64,000 nucleotides of DNA from Quercus robur (lineage: Eukaryota; Streptophyta; Magnoliopsida; Fagales; Fagaceae): contig NC_065535.1 in the NCBI RefSeq assembly GCF_932294415.1, forward strand, positions 84,217,862 to 84,281,861, read 5' to 3'. A program made the position numbers and the translations under genes. Below are positions 1 to 10,000 of the stretch, in pieces; the first letter of the stretch is position 1; every line of letters begins with the position of its first letter. The notes below the pieces were generated by a model that did not search any database, was not told the origin of the DNA, and saw nothing but the letters and a program-made list of their open reading frames with translations.

Positions 1-118
1 TCCTCGGACCACAGACTTAGGGGAAATTAATACTTATGACATCTATTCAAGTTTTAAACAAAACCTAAATCCTGCATGGTTCCTCGGATCACAGACTTAG
101 GGGAAATTATTACTTAGA
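1..118 (+). repeat. two-copy tandem repeat in the gypsy internal region
   Basis: A unit of about 38 bp, TCCTCGGAYCACAGACTTAG and following bases, occurs at 1 and again at 81, a spacing of 80 bp. It lies in the non-coding part before the antisense block. Confidence 0.7.
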
Positions 119-423
119 ACTCTTGTGCAAATTCAAGGTATGTGCGTAGTCTAGCATCATTACAACCATTATTCAATTCGCTGCACGGCATTCTTCTTTC
201 TTATTCATTTATATTTATTTATATCATTGCGAACGTTAAATAGAGGGATAGTGTTAGTAAACATCCATAGAAAACGAAGAGAACATTCTATATTAATATT
301 CCAAAGTCAATACAAAGAGAGGTCTTTACAAAAGAACAAAAATAAGACAACTCTCATTCAAAAAAAAGAAGAGTACAAAAATTAAAAATCTAAAAGCTAA
401 GCCTCAGCAGGAGGATTCTTTTT

Positions 424-2772
424 CTACTTTGGTTGAGGAGGAGGAGCCTCGGAGATGGAGTCCTTGGCAGGATCCTTGGCTTTATCAAGTGGAGGGATGG
501 CATCAGGCACAGCCAAGCCCTGCTCAGAAGCTACTTGAGCGCCATCAGGATTCTCTCGGATCTCCTGAGGGTAGAAGACCTTCTCAGGCAATCTCAGCGC
601 CGAATCTACAGGAATTCCTGCAACATCAAGGGCATGAGCCCATGAGATGCTGCAGTAGTCCCTACACACCTCGGGAATTTCCTCGGAGAGCCTGGCCTCT
701 GTTTCTTGAATCCCGAGCTGATGAGCAGCTTTCTTTTCAGCCTCCCGGATCAGCTGAGCGTCTTCTTTAACCCGCCGTATCTCGTCCTCAGCTTTCTGCA
801 GAGCGGCCTTAAGATCCAGTACATTCTGCTTCTCAATAGCAAGACTGGTCTCGGTTACGAACAACTTCTGGCGTTGGTCCTCTGCTTGGGTTTCAGCACT
901 CTTCAGGCCAGCCTCTGCGCTCCGGTGCTGTTTCTCCGACTCTTTGAACTTCTCCGCAAGTTCAAGGTTCTCTTGCTTGAGGGACCCCACGGTCTTCTCC
1001 ACCTCTGTCCGAGACTGGACCTCAGCTTCAGCCAGGCTGCGGTTGCTGCGACAGAACTCCTCAGCCACAAACACCTGCTGAGTGATCTGCCAACAAAACG
1101 AAACCAAAATTGTGTTAGAATGCAACAATGTTTGATGACTTAATGAAAGGGTAGAAGAATGACTTACCATCGCAAGGTCCCTCTTAAGGGATAGAAAAAG
1201 CTCGGGCTGGGAGAATCTCCCGTAGGCCTCTATGTCCCGAGGAAGGAGCACTAGCTGCTCTAGGGCCTCAGCTATGTAACCTGCTCTGCCCCTGTTGTAT
1301 TCTCAAACCGAGGCAGTATAGGGGATAGTGACCCCGTCTAACTCCAGCTTCAGACTCCATACGTGTGGATTAACGCGCACTTCAGCCTGATTCTCCTCAT
1401 CTCGACTTTCCACGGAATTAGCCCTTTTACTCCTCTGCCCCCGAGTGGTTTTTTGCTGCTTAGCCGGGCGGGGGGCCACTTCACCTTCCTCAGGAACGTC
1501 AACCGGCCTTTTCTTTTTTAGGTCCGGGTTAACCTTGAGGCCAAGGTCGGAAGGAACCTGAGGGGCGGCTAGAGAAGGGTCCTGGGCCTGCGACTTAGCA
1601 GGCACTTTCGAAGACTGACCCTTTCCTCGGTTGGACATCAATTCTCATAAAGTTTTTCCCTTGCCAGCCATGTTGTCTACTTCCTCGTCCGAAGAGTCAT
1701 CCGAGCAGGCTATAATAATCGGAGCGCCGGCCACGGAGTTTCGATCCTGCTCTCCTTCAGGGTCCGAGAGCTTAATTAAGGGGGCTTTATCAACCTCCTC
1801 TTCAAAATAGAACTCGTCTATTTCCTCCTCAAGGGAAAGATGAGATGATTCGGTCTCTCCTTCAACTGGCGTAGCAACTTCAAGGTTGTCTGGTGGAGGC
1901 AGTTGCACGGCCGGTGGAGGATCCCGAACACCAGGTAGCACGACTGGCTTAAGATCTTCTCGGGCCAGAAACTTAGGCTTGGATACGTCAATCCTAGCCA
2001 ACCTGGGACTACCAGCTCTGATGGCGTGGCCAATGGCTTGGAAAGCACGGCTTAGTGGTCGATAGCCCAAAACCAAATGACATGCGCGTAGTTGCCCGTC
2101 CTCGGCAACGTAGATTTCTGACTTTAGAAGATAGTTCAAGACCGGAACGTTCACGTGGCTCAGCCTAGGAGCAACCAAAGCTCTATCTGCAATACAGCCG
2201 AGAAGGAAATTAGAATTAAACTACAAAATTTATGACTCAAGCAAAAAAGAGAGTAAATCCGAGGAGCTAAGCCCCTTCCCTAAAAGGACTGGGCCTAAAG
2301 GCACCGCACCTGGAATTCCTGCCCGAGTTGGACAATGAAAACCATCGCTCCATTCTCCTGAGGCAATGAGGAAGTCATCCTTCATAGTCTTATTGGATAT
2401 GGGGAGACAGGAAATTAGCCTAACCACCTCAGATCGAGATTTAAGGTAATACCCTCCCTTTTCGACGTAGTGGCACTCGTACATGTGAACCACATCATGC
2501 CAGGTCAGGCCCAAACCCATTCGCTCGTTCAAGACATCTATGCAGCCTAATACCCTGAACATGTTTGGAGCGCACTGATGTGGTGTCAACCTATGGTGGA
2601 ACAAGTAGTCCTGGGTAATCCTACGCATGGGAAGTGTCATTCCCCCTTGTATAAAGGCAATCATAGGAATGACCACTTCACCCACGTCTCTATCTAACAA
2701 TACTCCTTCTGGGGGATAGTACCGCAGAACCACTCCCTGCGGGATATGGTATTTTGCCCTAAAAGCCTCCAT
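424..2772 (-). other. antisense coding region of the gypsy element (putative gypsy-type transposon domain plus coiled coil)
   Basis: Opposite to the LTR's sense strand lie several open blocks. The block nearest the LTR (about 2230-2772) resembles the plant 'putative gypsy type transposon' domain (Pfam Transposase_28), with residues such as EAFRAKYHIP and QCAPNMFRVLGCIDVLNER. The middle blocks are acidic and low in complexity. The far block (424-1251) is a long charged coiled coil followed by a Cys/Trp-containing tail and a proline-rich end. The family is known to carry and sometimes splice such antisense genes. This one looks broken or intron-split, with about three interruptions. Its function is unknown. 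Domain naming is from memory. Confidence 0.6.
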
Positions 2773-3072
2773 GGCGGCCGGAATGTCTACTAGGTCTTTG
2801 AATCTACCTATTTAGGCTGAACTGGAGGGACGAAAATAAAAACCGAGGAGAAAAGTAAAATTCGAGGAGAAATTCGAAGCGATGAAACGAACGGAACTAC
2901 GGGTATCTTTACAAATGACCGGTGAGATGCTTGAAAATCTCTTCTAGGAAGGACGTTTCGCGGAAACGATTATGGAAATTTGAAGAACGGAGGTGCTCGT
3001 GGACTTCTGGGCGCTGGAGTTCTCTGGACTTCTGATGTGCAGATAAAAAAGAAAAAATGAGCCTCTCTGGCG

Positions 3073-3081
3073 CTTTATATA
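3073..3081 (-). promoter_or_regulatory. TATA box for the antisense unit
   Basis: Read on the minus strand the site is GCTATATAAAGCGCC, about 300 bp upstream of the first antisense ATG at 2772. It is a good match to a plant TATA box and suggests the antisense gene has its own promoter inside the element. Confidence 0.5.
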
Positions 3082-3334
3082 GCAGGAGGGAAAGAAAATC
3101 CCTCCCGCTCAAAAATTCAAGGAACAATGCTGGCCGTCAGATCTACACCTCGCCGTTGGATGAAGGAGACATAAAACTGCCTGGAGTAAATGGCCGCGCC
3201 TCGTAAATTGTGGCGCGTCAAAAGTAACCGCCCGCACGCGCGGACCAAGACCTCATTAATTCCATCCTTTGTAAATGTCAAAACCCCGCTTTTCTCCTCG
3301 GAAGGAGATCAAAACTGGAGTTTTGAGGGGCTAT

Positions 3335-4052
3335 TGTGGGGACCGGCCAAGAATAACAGGTTGGCTGGGCCTTGGGCTCGTCCGAGGACCATTCTGTCCG
3401 AGGAGACGTCACGGCCCAGAATCCTTGCTCAGGCCCACTGGAGCAAAGAGAACACGTCCGAGGAGTAATTCCTCCTCGGACGTTCCAAAGTCCAGGTCAA
3501 AGATGTATCCCAGCTACTGTAGCCCTCACTCCAAGCACGTAAAAAGAAAGGAGACCCAAAATATCCCAGCAAAGGCTGTCACCACCACATTAAATGCACC
3601 ACAGCTACTCTCCTAGCCGCATTAATGAAGAGAAGACCCCTGAACAGTGCCACCTTGGTCACTGCAACTCACAAGGAACTGATAAGGGTGTCTGATGGGA
3701 CAGGTGCTCAAGTAGGGGTTTGGATGATCAACAAGTGTAAGGCCTAGATGATAAAAGAAGGCCTATATAATATGTAAGAGTCCCCCAAGAGAAGGGAACG
3801 GAGAAAAGGAAGAGAGTAGGAACAGATGAGCAAAGGTTCATTGTACGAATGCATGCCTATGAATAAAATTCCACCCTTCACATCCACTTTCTTCATTCTT
3901 GTTTCTGTATCTCCTGAGTCCATGCAACGAACCGTTTAAGCCAATTGGAATCAAACTCTTCAGCCCATACTCTACAAAAATTCATTGTGTGGGACCTTTT
4001 GGGCCAAGGCCTGACCATCCAGGACCGGGTCACCTAAAATCGTGTCCCTACA
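3335..4052 (+). repeat. 3' LTR of the gypsy element
   Basis: The LTR is 718 bp, starts TGTGGGGACC and ends TCCCTACA, preceded by the polypurine tract. It contains the recurrent CCTCGGA/TCCGAGGA words also seen in the internal region, a TATATAA box at 3764-3770 and an AATAAA at about 3862-3867. Both signals sit where an LTR promoter and poly(A) site are expected. Confidence 0.8.
3764..3770 (+). promoter_or_regulatory. TATA box of the LTR promoter
   Basis: The sequence GCCTATATAATATG lies about 290 bp before the LTR end, on the element's sense strand. This fits the U3/R layout of an LTR and is an inference from position and motif only. Confidence 0.55.
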
Positions 4053-4212
4053 ATTTCTTTTTGGTTGAAAGACTCGATAAAGTTGACATGTGTATAAAAT
4101 ATTTTGCCACACAAGTTTAAGGGAGTCAATTTCAAACTAGAGGTCATTTCGGTTTGACTAAGGGAATGAAATAATTCGGGACCGATTAATATAGGTGTAT
4201 AGTTTTGGAATT

Positions 4213-4263
<51 letters not shown>

Positions 4264-4674
4264 TTTATTAATTTTTTGACAACATAAAATTTAAAATTCA
4301 CATATTTTATAAGCCTAAATATTATCCTAACTACACTAACCAATAAATTAGCTTAAATTACATGTTTTTTCTTTAAAAAATAAAAAAAAATTTAACATTA
4401 ATTTTTTTTATCGTACTGGCCGAAACACCTTAAATATGATTGGTACAATCAATACAAGCCGGTACAATTTGGTACTCTTTTCGGTACATTTTAGAGAAAT
4501 ACCAATACCAATTTAATGCTCGGTACAATATATTTCCCTAGTGCGGTATTGACTTCCCCGTTAAAAGCTCAAAACATGATAAATGGTGGAGGCCTGACTT
4601 AAGCTTTTGCTTTACTTCTATATATACAAGAAGGTTTAGTAAAATATGATATTTTTCTTATTTATTTTTTGTTT
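4053..4674. other. AT-rich spacer
   Basis: No gene is visible. It contains an (AT)n microsatellite at about 4217-4260 and otherwise AT-rich unique sequence. Confidence 0.6.
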
Positions 4675-4812
4675 AAATATTAAATTTGATGTCAAGAGCC
4701 TTATAACTCAACTAGTTGGCACTTGGCAGTTGACACCTCTTAGTATTTTTTATGACATCTAGGGTTCAAATCCCCTCTCTCTCCTATGTATTATAAAAAA
4801 AATATTAAATTT
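4675..4812 (+). mobile_element. SINE insertion (family with GAGCCTT head)
   Basis: A roughly 110-bp tRNA-derived unit runs from GAGCCTTATAACTCAACTAG at about 4696 to an A-rich tail at 4794-4801. An A-box-like stretch lies near the head, and the B-box-like GGTTCAAATCCC is at about 4750. Flanking direct repeats AATATTAAATTT occur before (about 4676) and after (about 4800), a target-site duplication. The same head recurs near 5190/5226 and, inverted, near 49870. Confidence 0.6.
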
Positions 4813-4817
4813 AATAA

Positions 4818-5060
4818 TTATGACAGTTATTAATAAGTATTTATTATGAAATAAATGATATTCTACTATTTAAAGATTTTATTAAAATATGAAATTTGAT
4901 AATTATGATAGTCATAAATAAACATTTATTATGAATTTATTATGACAACCGTTAATAAGTATTTATTATGAAATAAATGATATTCTATCATTTAAAGATT
5001 TTATTAAAATATGAAATTTGATAATTATGAGCCATAAATAAACATTTATTATGAATTTTG
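4818..5060. repeat. 122-bp tandem duplication
   Basis: Two near-identical AT-rich units lie head to tail. For example, TAATAAGTATTTATTATGAA occurs at about 4831 and about 4953. A third partial unit may follow, since ATATTTTACTATTTAAATAA recurs at about 5060. Confidence 0.75.
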
Positions 5061-5085
5061 ATATTTTACTATTTAAATAAAATAT

Positions 5086-5131
5086 GATTTGGCAAGATTC
5101 TTTTTTTTGAGAATGGATTTGGCAAGATTCT
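5086..5131 (-). repeat. tail-only retroposon insert with 16-bp target duplication
   Basis: The 16-bp word GATTTGGCAAGATTCT occurs at 5086-5101 and 5116-5131. Between them is only TTTTTTTGAGAATG. Read on the minus strand this is a short head, TTCTC, plus poly(A). The layout is that of LINE-driven retroposition with extreme 5' truncation. Confidence 0.65.
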
Positions 5132-5186
5132 AATGGAAGGTTTGAATATAGAATAGATTTAAACTCAATTAAAAACTATATCCCAC

Positions 5187-5239
5187 GAAGAGCCTTGTAA
5201 CTTTTTTTTTTTTTTTGAGAAAGAAGAGCCTTGTAACTT
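5187..5239 (-). repeat. tail-only retroposon insert with 17-bp target duplication
   Basis: The word GAAGAGCCTTGTAACTT is present at 5187-5203 and 5223-5239 and encloses a poly(T) run ending GAGAAA. The target is the head of a SINE, so this insert is younger than that SINE. Confidence 0.65.
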
Positions 5240-5330
5240 AATGGGTGGGTACCTCCCTGTGTTTTCAGAGGAGACATTCAAGGTTTAAAATCTCTCCTCT
5301 CCCACGTTGTAACTATCAAAATATATATTT
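5223..5330 (+). mobile_element. second SINE copy, GAGCCTT family
   Basis: The head GAGCCTTGTAACTTAATGGG and a degraded B box (AAGGTTTAAAATCTC) about 60 bp later match the copy at 4696. It ends in an A/T-rich stretch near 5325. It is older and more diverged than the first copy. Confidence 0.45.
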
Positions 5331-5734
5331 TTAAATTAAAAATATATTCTAGAAGAGATTAAATTGTATAAAGATATAGTGTAAAACCTAAATTTTACCC
5401 CTCCAATCCCAACATACCACATCATCATATTACATATTGAAAAATAGTACAATTACACTCAATAAATTCTAATATCTGTTTGAAAATCCAACTTAACTGT
5501 GAGTTTATTGAAATGTTATTATGTGTAGTAGGATATATTGAGTTTTAAGTAAAAAGCAGATATGATAATCTCTTATTGGATAGTGTAAAATATGAATTTT
5601 ATACCCCATACTTACCAAATTCAAACTCATTTTAGAATAATGATTTGTATAATCGTGAGACCTCAAAAAACTAAAGAGATGCAATATATGAGGTCAACAA
5701 AATATTAAATATCTTTAGTTATATATATCTATAT

Positions 5735-6359
5735 ATATATATATATATATATATTTATTTATTTATATAAATGGGTTCTAGAGGATCTCATGCCAGTATC
5801 CATAGGATTTCATGCCATATAAGGAAGATAGCAATTGAGGAATAAAAATGACTATGGATAACATAAAATTTCATGCTATGTAATTTATAAAGAAGAAAGT
5901 TTATAAATAACCAAGTGAATATGAAAAAAAAAAATTTATAAAAAAAAGTGAATATGAAAAAAAAAATTAACACATTTAATGATGATTCTAATTATTCAAT
6001 AATATACTTAATAAGGATTGAAGTGATACTTTAATAATAATAGCATATATATATATATATATATATATATTTATTTATATAAATGGGTTCTAGAGGATCT
6101 CATGCCAGTATCCATAGGATTTCATGCCATATAAGGAAGATAGCAATTGAGGAATAAAAATGACTATGGATAACATAAAATTTCATGCTATGTAATTTAT
6201 AAAGAAGAAAGTTTATAAATAATCAAGTGAATATGAAAAAAAAAAAAATTATAAAAAAAAGTGAATATGAAAAAAAAAATTAACACATTTAATGATGATT
6301 CTAATTATTCAATAATATACTTAATAAGGATTGAAGTGATACTTTAATAATAATAGCAT
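5735..6359. repeat. 312-bp tandem duplication joined by an (AT)n run
   Basis: The stretch from AAATGGGTTCTAGAGGATCT (5769) to AATAATAGCAT (about 6046) is repeated almost exactly from 6081 to 6359, an offset of 312-313 bp. I saw one base substitution and small differences in A-run length. Each copy is led by an (AT)n/TTTATTTATAT tract, which probably mediated the duplication. The near-identity implies a recent event. Confidence 0.9.
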
Positions 6360-6673
6360 CTTTTATAGTGTATTATATTTGTTGTTTGAACGCCACTCTA
6401 CTAACCTGCACTTTAAAAAAATAAATAAAAACCTGCATTAATATATATATATTTCAATATTTTTGTCATGTTAATAATTGGTAAAGTTTATGAACCATAT
6501 AAGTTAAACAAACAAAACTTTTTTTTTCCCTATAAATAGTAGAACCGTAACAAAGTGGTGCTATTTGGATGATTTTTTTTTTCCCTGAATTAAAGCACAA
6601 CATTACCTAAAAGAAGAAGACTTCAAAAAAAAAAAAAACTAAATATAAATAAATAAGTTAATATCTTTTATAA

Positions 6674-6726
6674 AATTAAATAAGTTTTTTTTTTTTTTTT
6701 TAAGAGAAAGAACAATTAAATAAGTT
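6674..6726 (-). repeat. tail-only retroposon insert with 13-bp target duplication
   Basis: AATTAAATAAGTT at 6674-6686 and 6714-6726 flanks a poly(T) run followed by AAGAGAAAGAAC. It has the same layout as the inserts at 5086 and 5187, about 150 bp upstream of the UGNT1-like promoter. Confidence 0.6.
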
Positions 6727-6870
6727 AAAAAGTTGAAAGAAAAAGATCGTGAGAAAAGCTGACCACTAGTGAGTCGAAATTATAAAAGTGTAGTACTACT
6801 TGCTGCCATATTTGGAAGATAAAAATAGTAAAAAAATAAAATGGTAAAACTTCGTTTTTTTCCATAAATG

Positions 6871-6878
6871 TATAAATA
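6871..6878 (+). promoter_or_regulatory. TATA box of the UGNT1-like gene
   Basis: ATGTATAAATAGCTCC lies 143 bp before the start codon at 7014, which would give a 5' leader of about 110 nt. It is a clear TATAAATA match, assigned by position. Confidence 0.6.
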
Positions 6879-7013
6879 GCTCCACCATCTTTTCATAAAG
6901 AAAAGCAGAGAGAATATAAAAGAAAAGCTGAGTCCAGTCAGTGCGGTACTCCACTCCAGTACTTGCATTTTTATTACTTTGAAGTTTAGCGAGGCCAAGG
7001 ACAAGGACAATCC

Positions 7014-10000
7014 ATGGATTCGACTCTGAAATTTAAAGTCACAGATGCACAGAGTCACAGAGACAAAGAACTGGTTGGAGTTGGTGCCTTGGCTATGGCT
7101 TCTGAGAAGAACCAGAAACTGCCCGTATCCGATCCCTTGCTCAGTGATGAGACTCACAAGAAAGCCTCTGCCATAACCACAAAAGGAGCTCAAGCTGCTA
7201 TCTCTTACATGCTCACTGCAGGTTTTTTTGTTTTTTTTTTTTGGTTTTTCTTTCCTCTCCGTTTTCACTTTCTGCATTATTTTGTTATGGATATTTTCAA
7301 TGTTTCTCATTTTTTGTTCGGTGAATTATCTGTTCCTTAATTTGATAGTTATGAGTGAAACTTTGGGAAAATGGTTGAGTGAGGATTAAACGTTGATTAA
7401 GATTACTAGAATTTTGTTGTTTGTATTTTCCTCACAAAATGGTTTAGAGAGAGGGGAAAAAAAATGAGGAGCTTATTAGAAGGACAAAATTTGGCTTCAA
7501 CTTGGTTCTTGCTTGTAGCTATTGGTTAGACATGCATGTCAAAATTTATACTAAATAGATGTTATTTACTATTTGATCCGTAATCTTATTCTTTTATGTA
7601 TAATTTTATATTACACAAACTTGAAATTTAGATATTTGATTAATGACATAGATATTGATCTTGGGTGAATTTATTAAGGTATTAGAGTAGGTAGTCTTGA
7701 GTGAGTTTGATCCAATCTTTACCCGTGTTAAAAAATAAAAAAAATCCATATGTTGGGTCTCACTCGTTGAAGCATGGACTAGGACACGAGGACACGCTAA
7801 GTCTTGAAAAATTACGACACAACATGGTGTGGGGATACCGCAATTAATTAATTAATACTTTTAGGTATATTTTATTTATTTAAAGGCATATTTTATATTT
7901 ATTTATATATTTTCAAAATAATAATAACTATCAAACACTTTAAAAACATATCTAAAATTAAAGGAATTCTTTTTCAATTAAAAAAAAAAAAACAGATTTT
8001 TTTCTCCCAACATAATGAGGACATGCATGCAGAAGTGTTCATGGCATGTCTGACATTAAAATGCATTGGACATGGACACACGGGCGTTTTGAAGTGTCTG
8101 TGCTTCTTAGGTCTCACTAATTGAGAAGAGTTTGGACCCACACATGATTAGGAGTGTTAGAATAATAGTACCATTTCATAATAAGTTTAACTTTTGGGAC
8201 TGGTGAATCTAGTGAGTTATCAAAGACAGTAAGGTAAATGGTGAGAAATAACTTCATACCTAGTAGTAGATACATTGGTGCAATTAAGGACACAAAATAA
8301 TTGACGGTGCAAATTAATGAGAGGAGTGACAACCAATGTTTCAAAATGAGTATGATACGAACAGAATATATGAAACTGAAATTTTACTAGGACTAGAGAC
8401 TAATGGTGATAATTAAAGGCCCAGAAAACACTGAGTTGGTCATCACTGTTTTATTCAAGCAACAATTGATAAGGAGTATGTGATGATATTCATAGATTAG
8501 GATGAAATGGAGAAGTGTCTTTGGAGACCTATAGAATAAATCAGCATTGTAGCTGTAAAAATGCTAGGCTGCATAAAGAACCCAGTTAAAGTTGTAGTCC
8601 TTAATAAATTGTACCGTGGAAAGGTATTTCGATCAATGAAACAGGAATCTTGATATTGAATAGTGTTAGTAGTTTTGGTTGTTTGCAATTTGGATGGCGT
8701 TGATAACCTGTTATCAGAACAGGTAGTTTTATTAACAAGTCCCTTATATGGGTTTTACTTTCAATTTCAGTTTTAGAATATATACATATATGTGTGTGTA
8801 TCTGCATGTAAATACAAACGCACATATGCCTGGATTAAAGATTATTCAGTGTGTTAGTTGTAAGGACTTTTTAATTAATAAGGATACAAAAAAAAAAGGG
8901 AGGAAACAAAATTAATGCATTTATAATTTATATCTAATTACTGTAAAGCTCATTATTTTTATCTTTTTGTACTTCGTCATCACCGATGGGGTTTCCATTA
9001 TTGCTGTTTAAGTGACTATGATCATGCTTTGTCCTCCATCCTGCAGTTCTCTTGGTATTGTTCAACAAAGCAGCCCTTTCGTCATACAATTTCCCATGTG
9101 TAAATGTCATCACTCTTTTTCAGGTAGTTCATTTGCTAAGTTTGTCTCACCAACTATGCAATATATCCTTGAATTGTAACCATTTAGTTGTTTTTGCTAA
9201 CAATATTCTGCAATTCTATGGAAATACTTAGCACTAACTTTTAAATTATTATCATAGTTGAATTCAAGTTCAACAATTGTCGTCCTTTTTTTGTTGTTGC
9301 AATTATATTCATGTCCTTGTGCAACACAAATGTGTCATTAAAGTTTCATTATGTTAATTCATGCTGGCCTGACATATTGATGCTTATTCAGAAACTATTG
9401 GTTGAAAATTCCTTTTGATTTTTACTAACCTAATTGGGGCATTTTGTATCTCATGGTTGTGTTAGATGCTATGTTCGTGTTCGTTTCTCTATGCAATGAA
9501 ATTATGGAAGATCATTTCTTTCACAATGGATGAACCGCAAAACACTACTAAAAACCCAGCAACCCTTGTACCATTTAGGACATTGGTTCACACTCTTCCT
9601 CTTGCATTTTCGTATTTGCTTTACATGGTATGTATACAATGGCATATTATAGTTAAACATTTCTTTCCTTGGGTAGAAAATGTAATATTCTAAAGAATGC
9701 CCATCTCTCTCTTTTGGTAAAAGTTGGTCTCAATGGAATCTGTTCGGGGCATAAGTGTTCCGATGTACACCACCCTCAGGCGGACTACTGTGGCTTTTAC
9801 AATGATTGTGGAGTATGTTTTGACTGGGAAGAAGCATTCACCTTCTATTGTTGCCTGGTATGCAACCCTTTGGTATAGTTACTTTCATTGAATGACTGTC
9901 ATTGATATTATTCGAAGTAGGAAAATGATTGAATCTGTTTCAAACTTAATACATGTATGCATGGGTGCATGTGCATGCAGGCTAGGTATTAACGTGCAAT

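Larger units (their letters stand above)
1..4052 (+). mobile_element. 3' part of a Ty3/gypsy LTR retrotransposon, Tat-type
   Basis: The element enters from the left edge and ends in a 3' LTR. A purine-rich tract (about 3315-3334, ending GAGGGGCTAT) abuts the LTR start TGTGGGG. The region before it carries coding blocks on the opposite strand, an arrangement known from Tat-lineage gypsy elements, which keep an antisense ORF between pol and the 3' LTR. Gag, pol and the 5' LTR would lie left of the window, so length and the target-site duplication cannot be judged. The element is a fossil, interrupted in a few places. Relative age cannot be given without the partner LTR. The Tat assignment rests on the antisense layout and is an inference. 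Confidence 0.8.

Noticed and set aside
429-1143. Plus-strand open frames over the gypsy antisense block
   Set aside because: They are the shadow of the coiled-coil coding block on the other strand.
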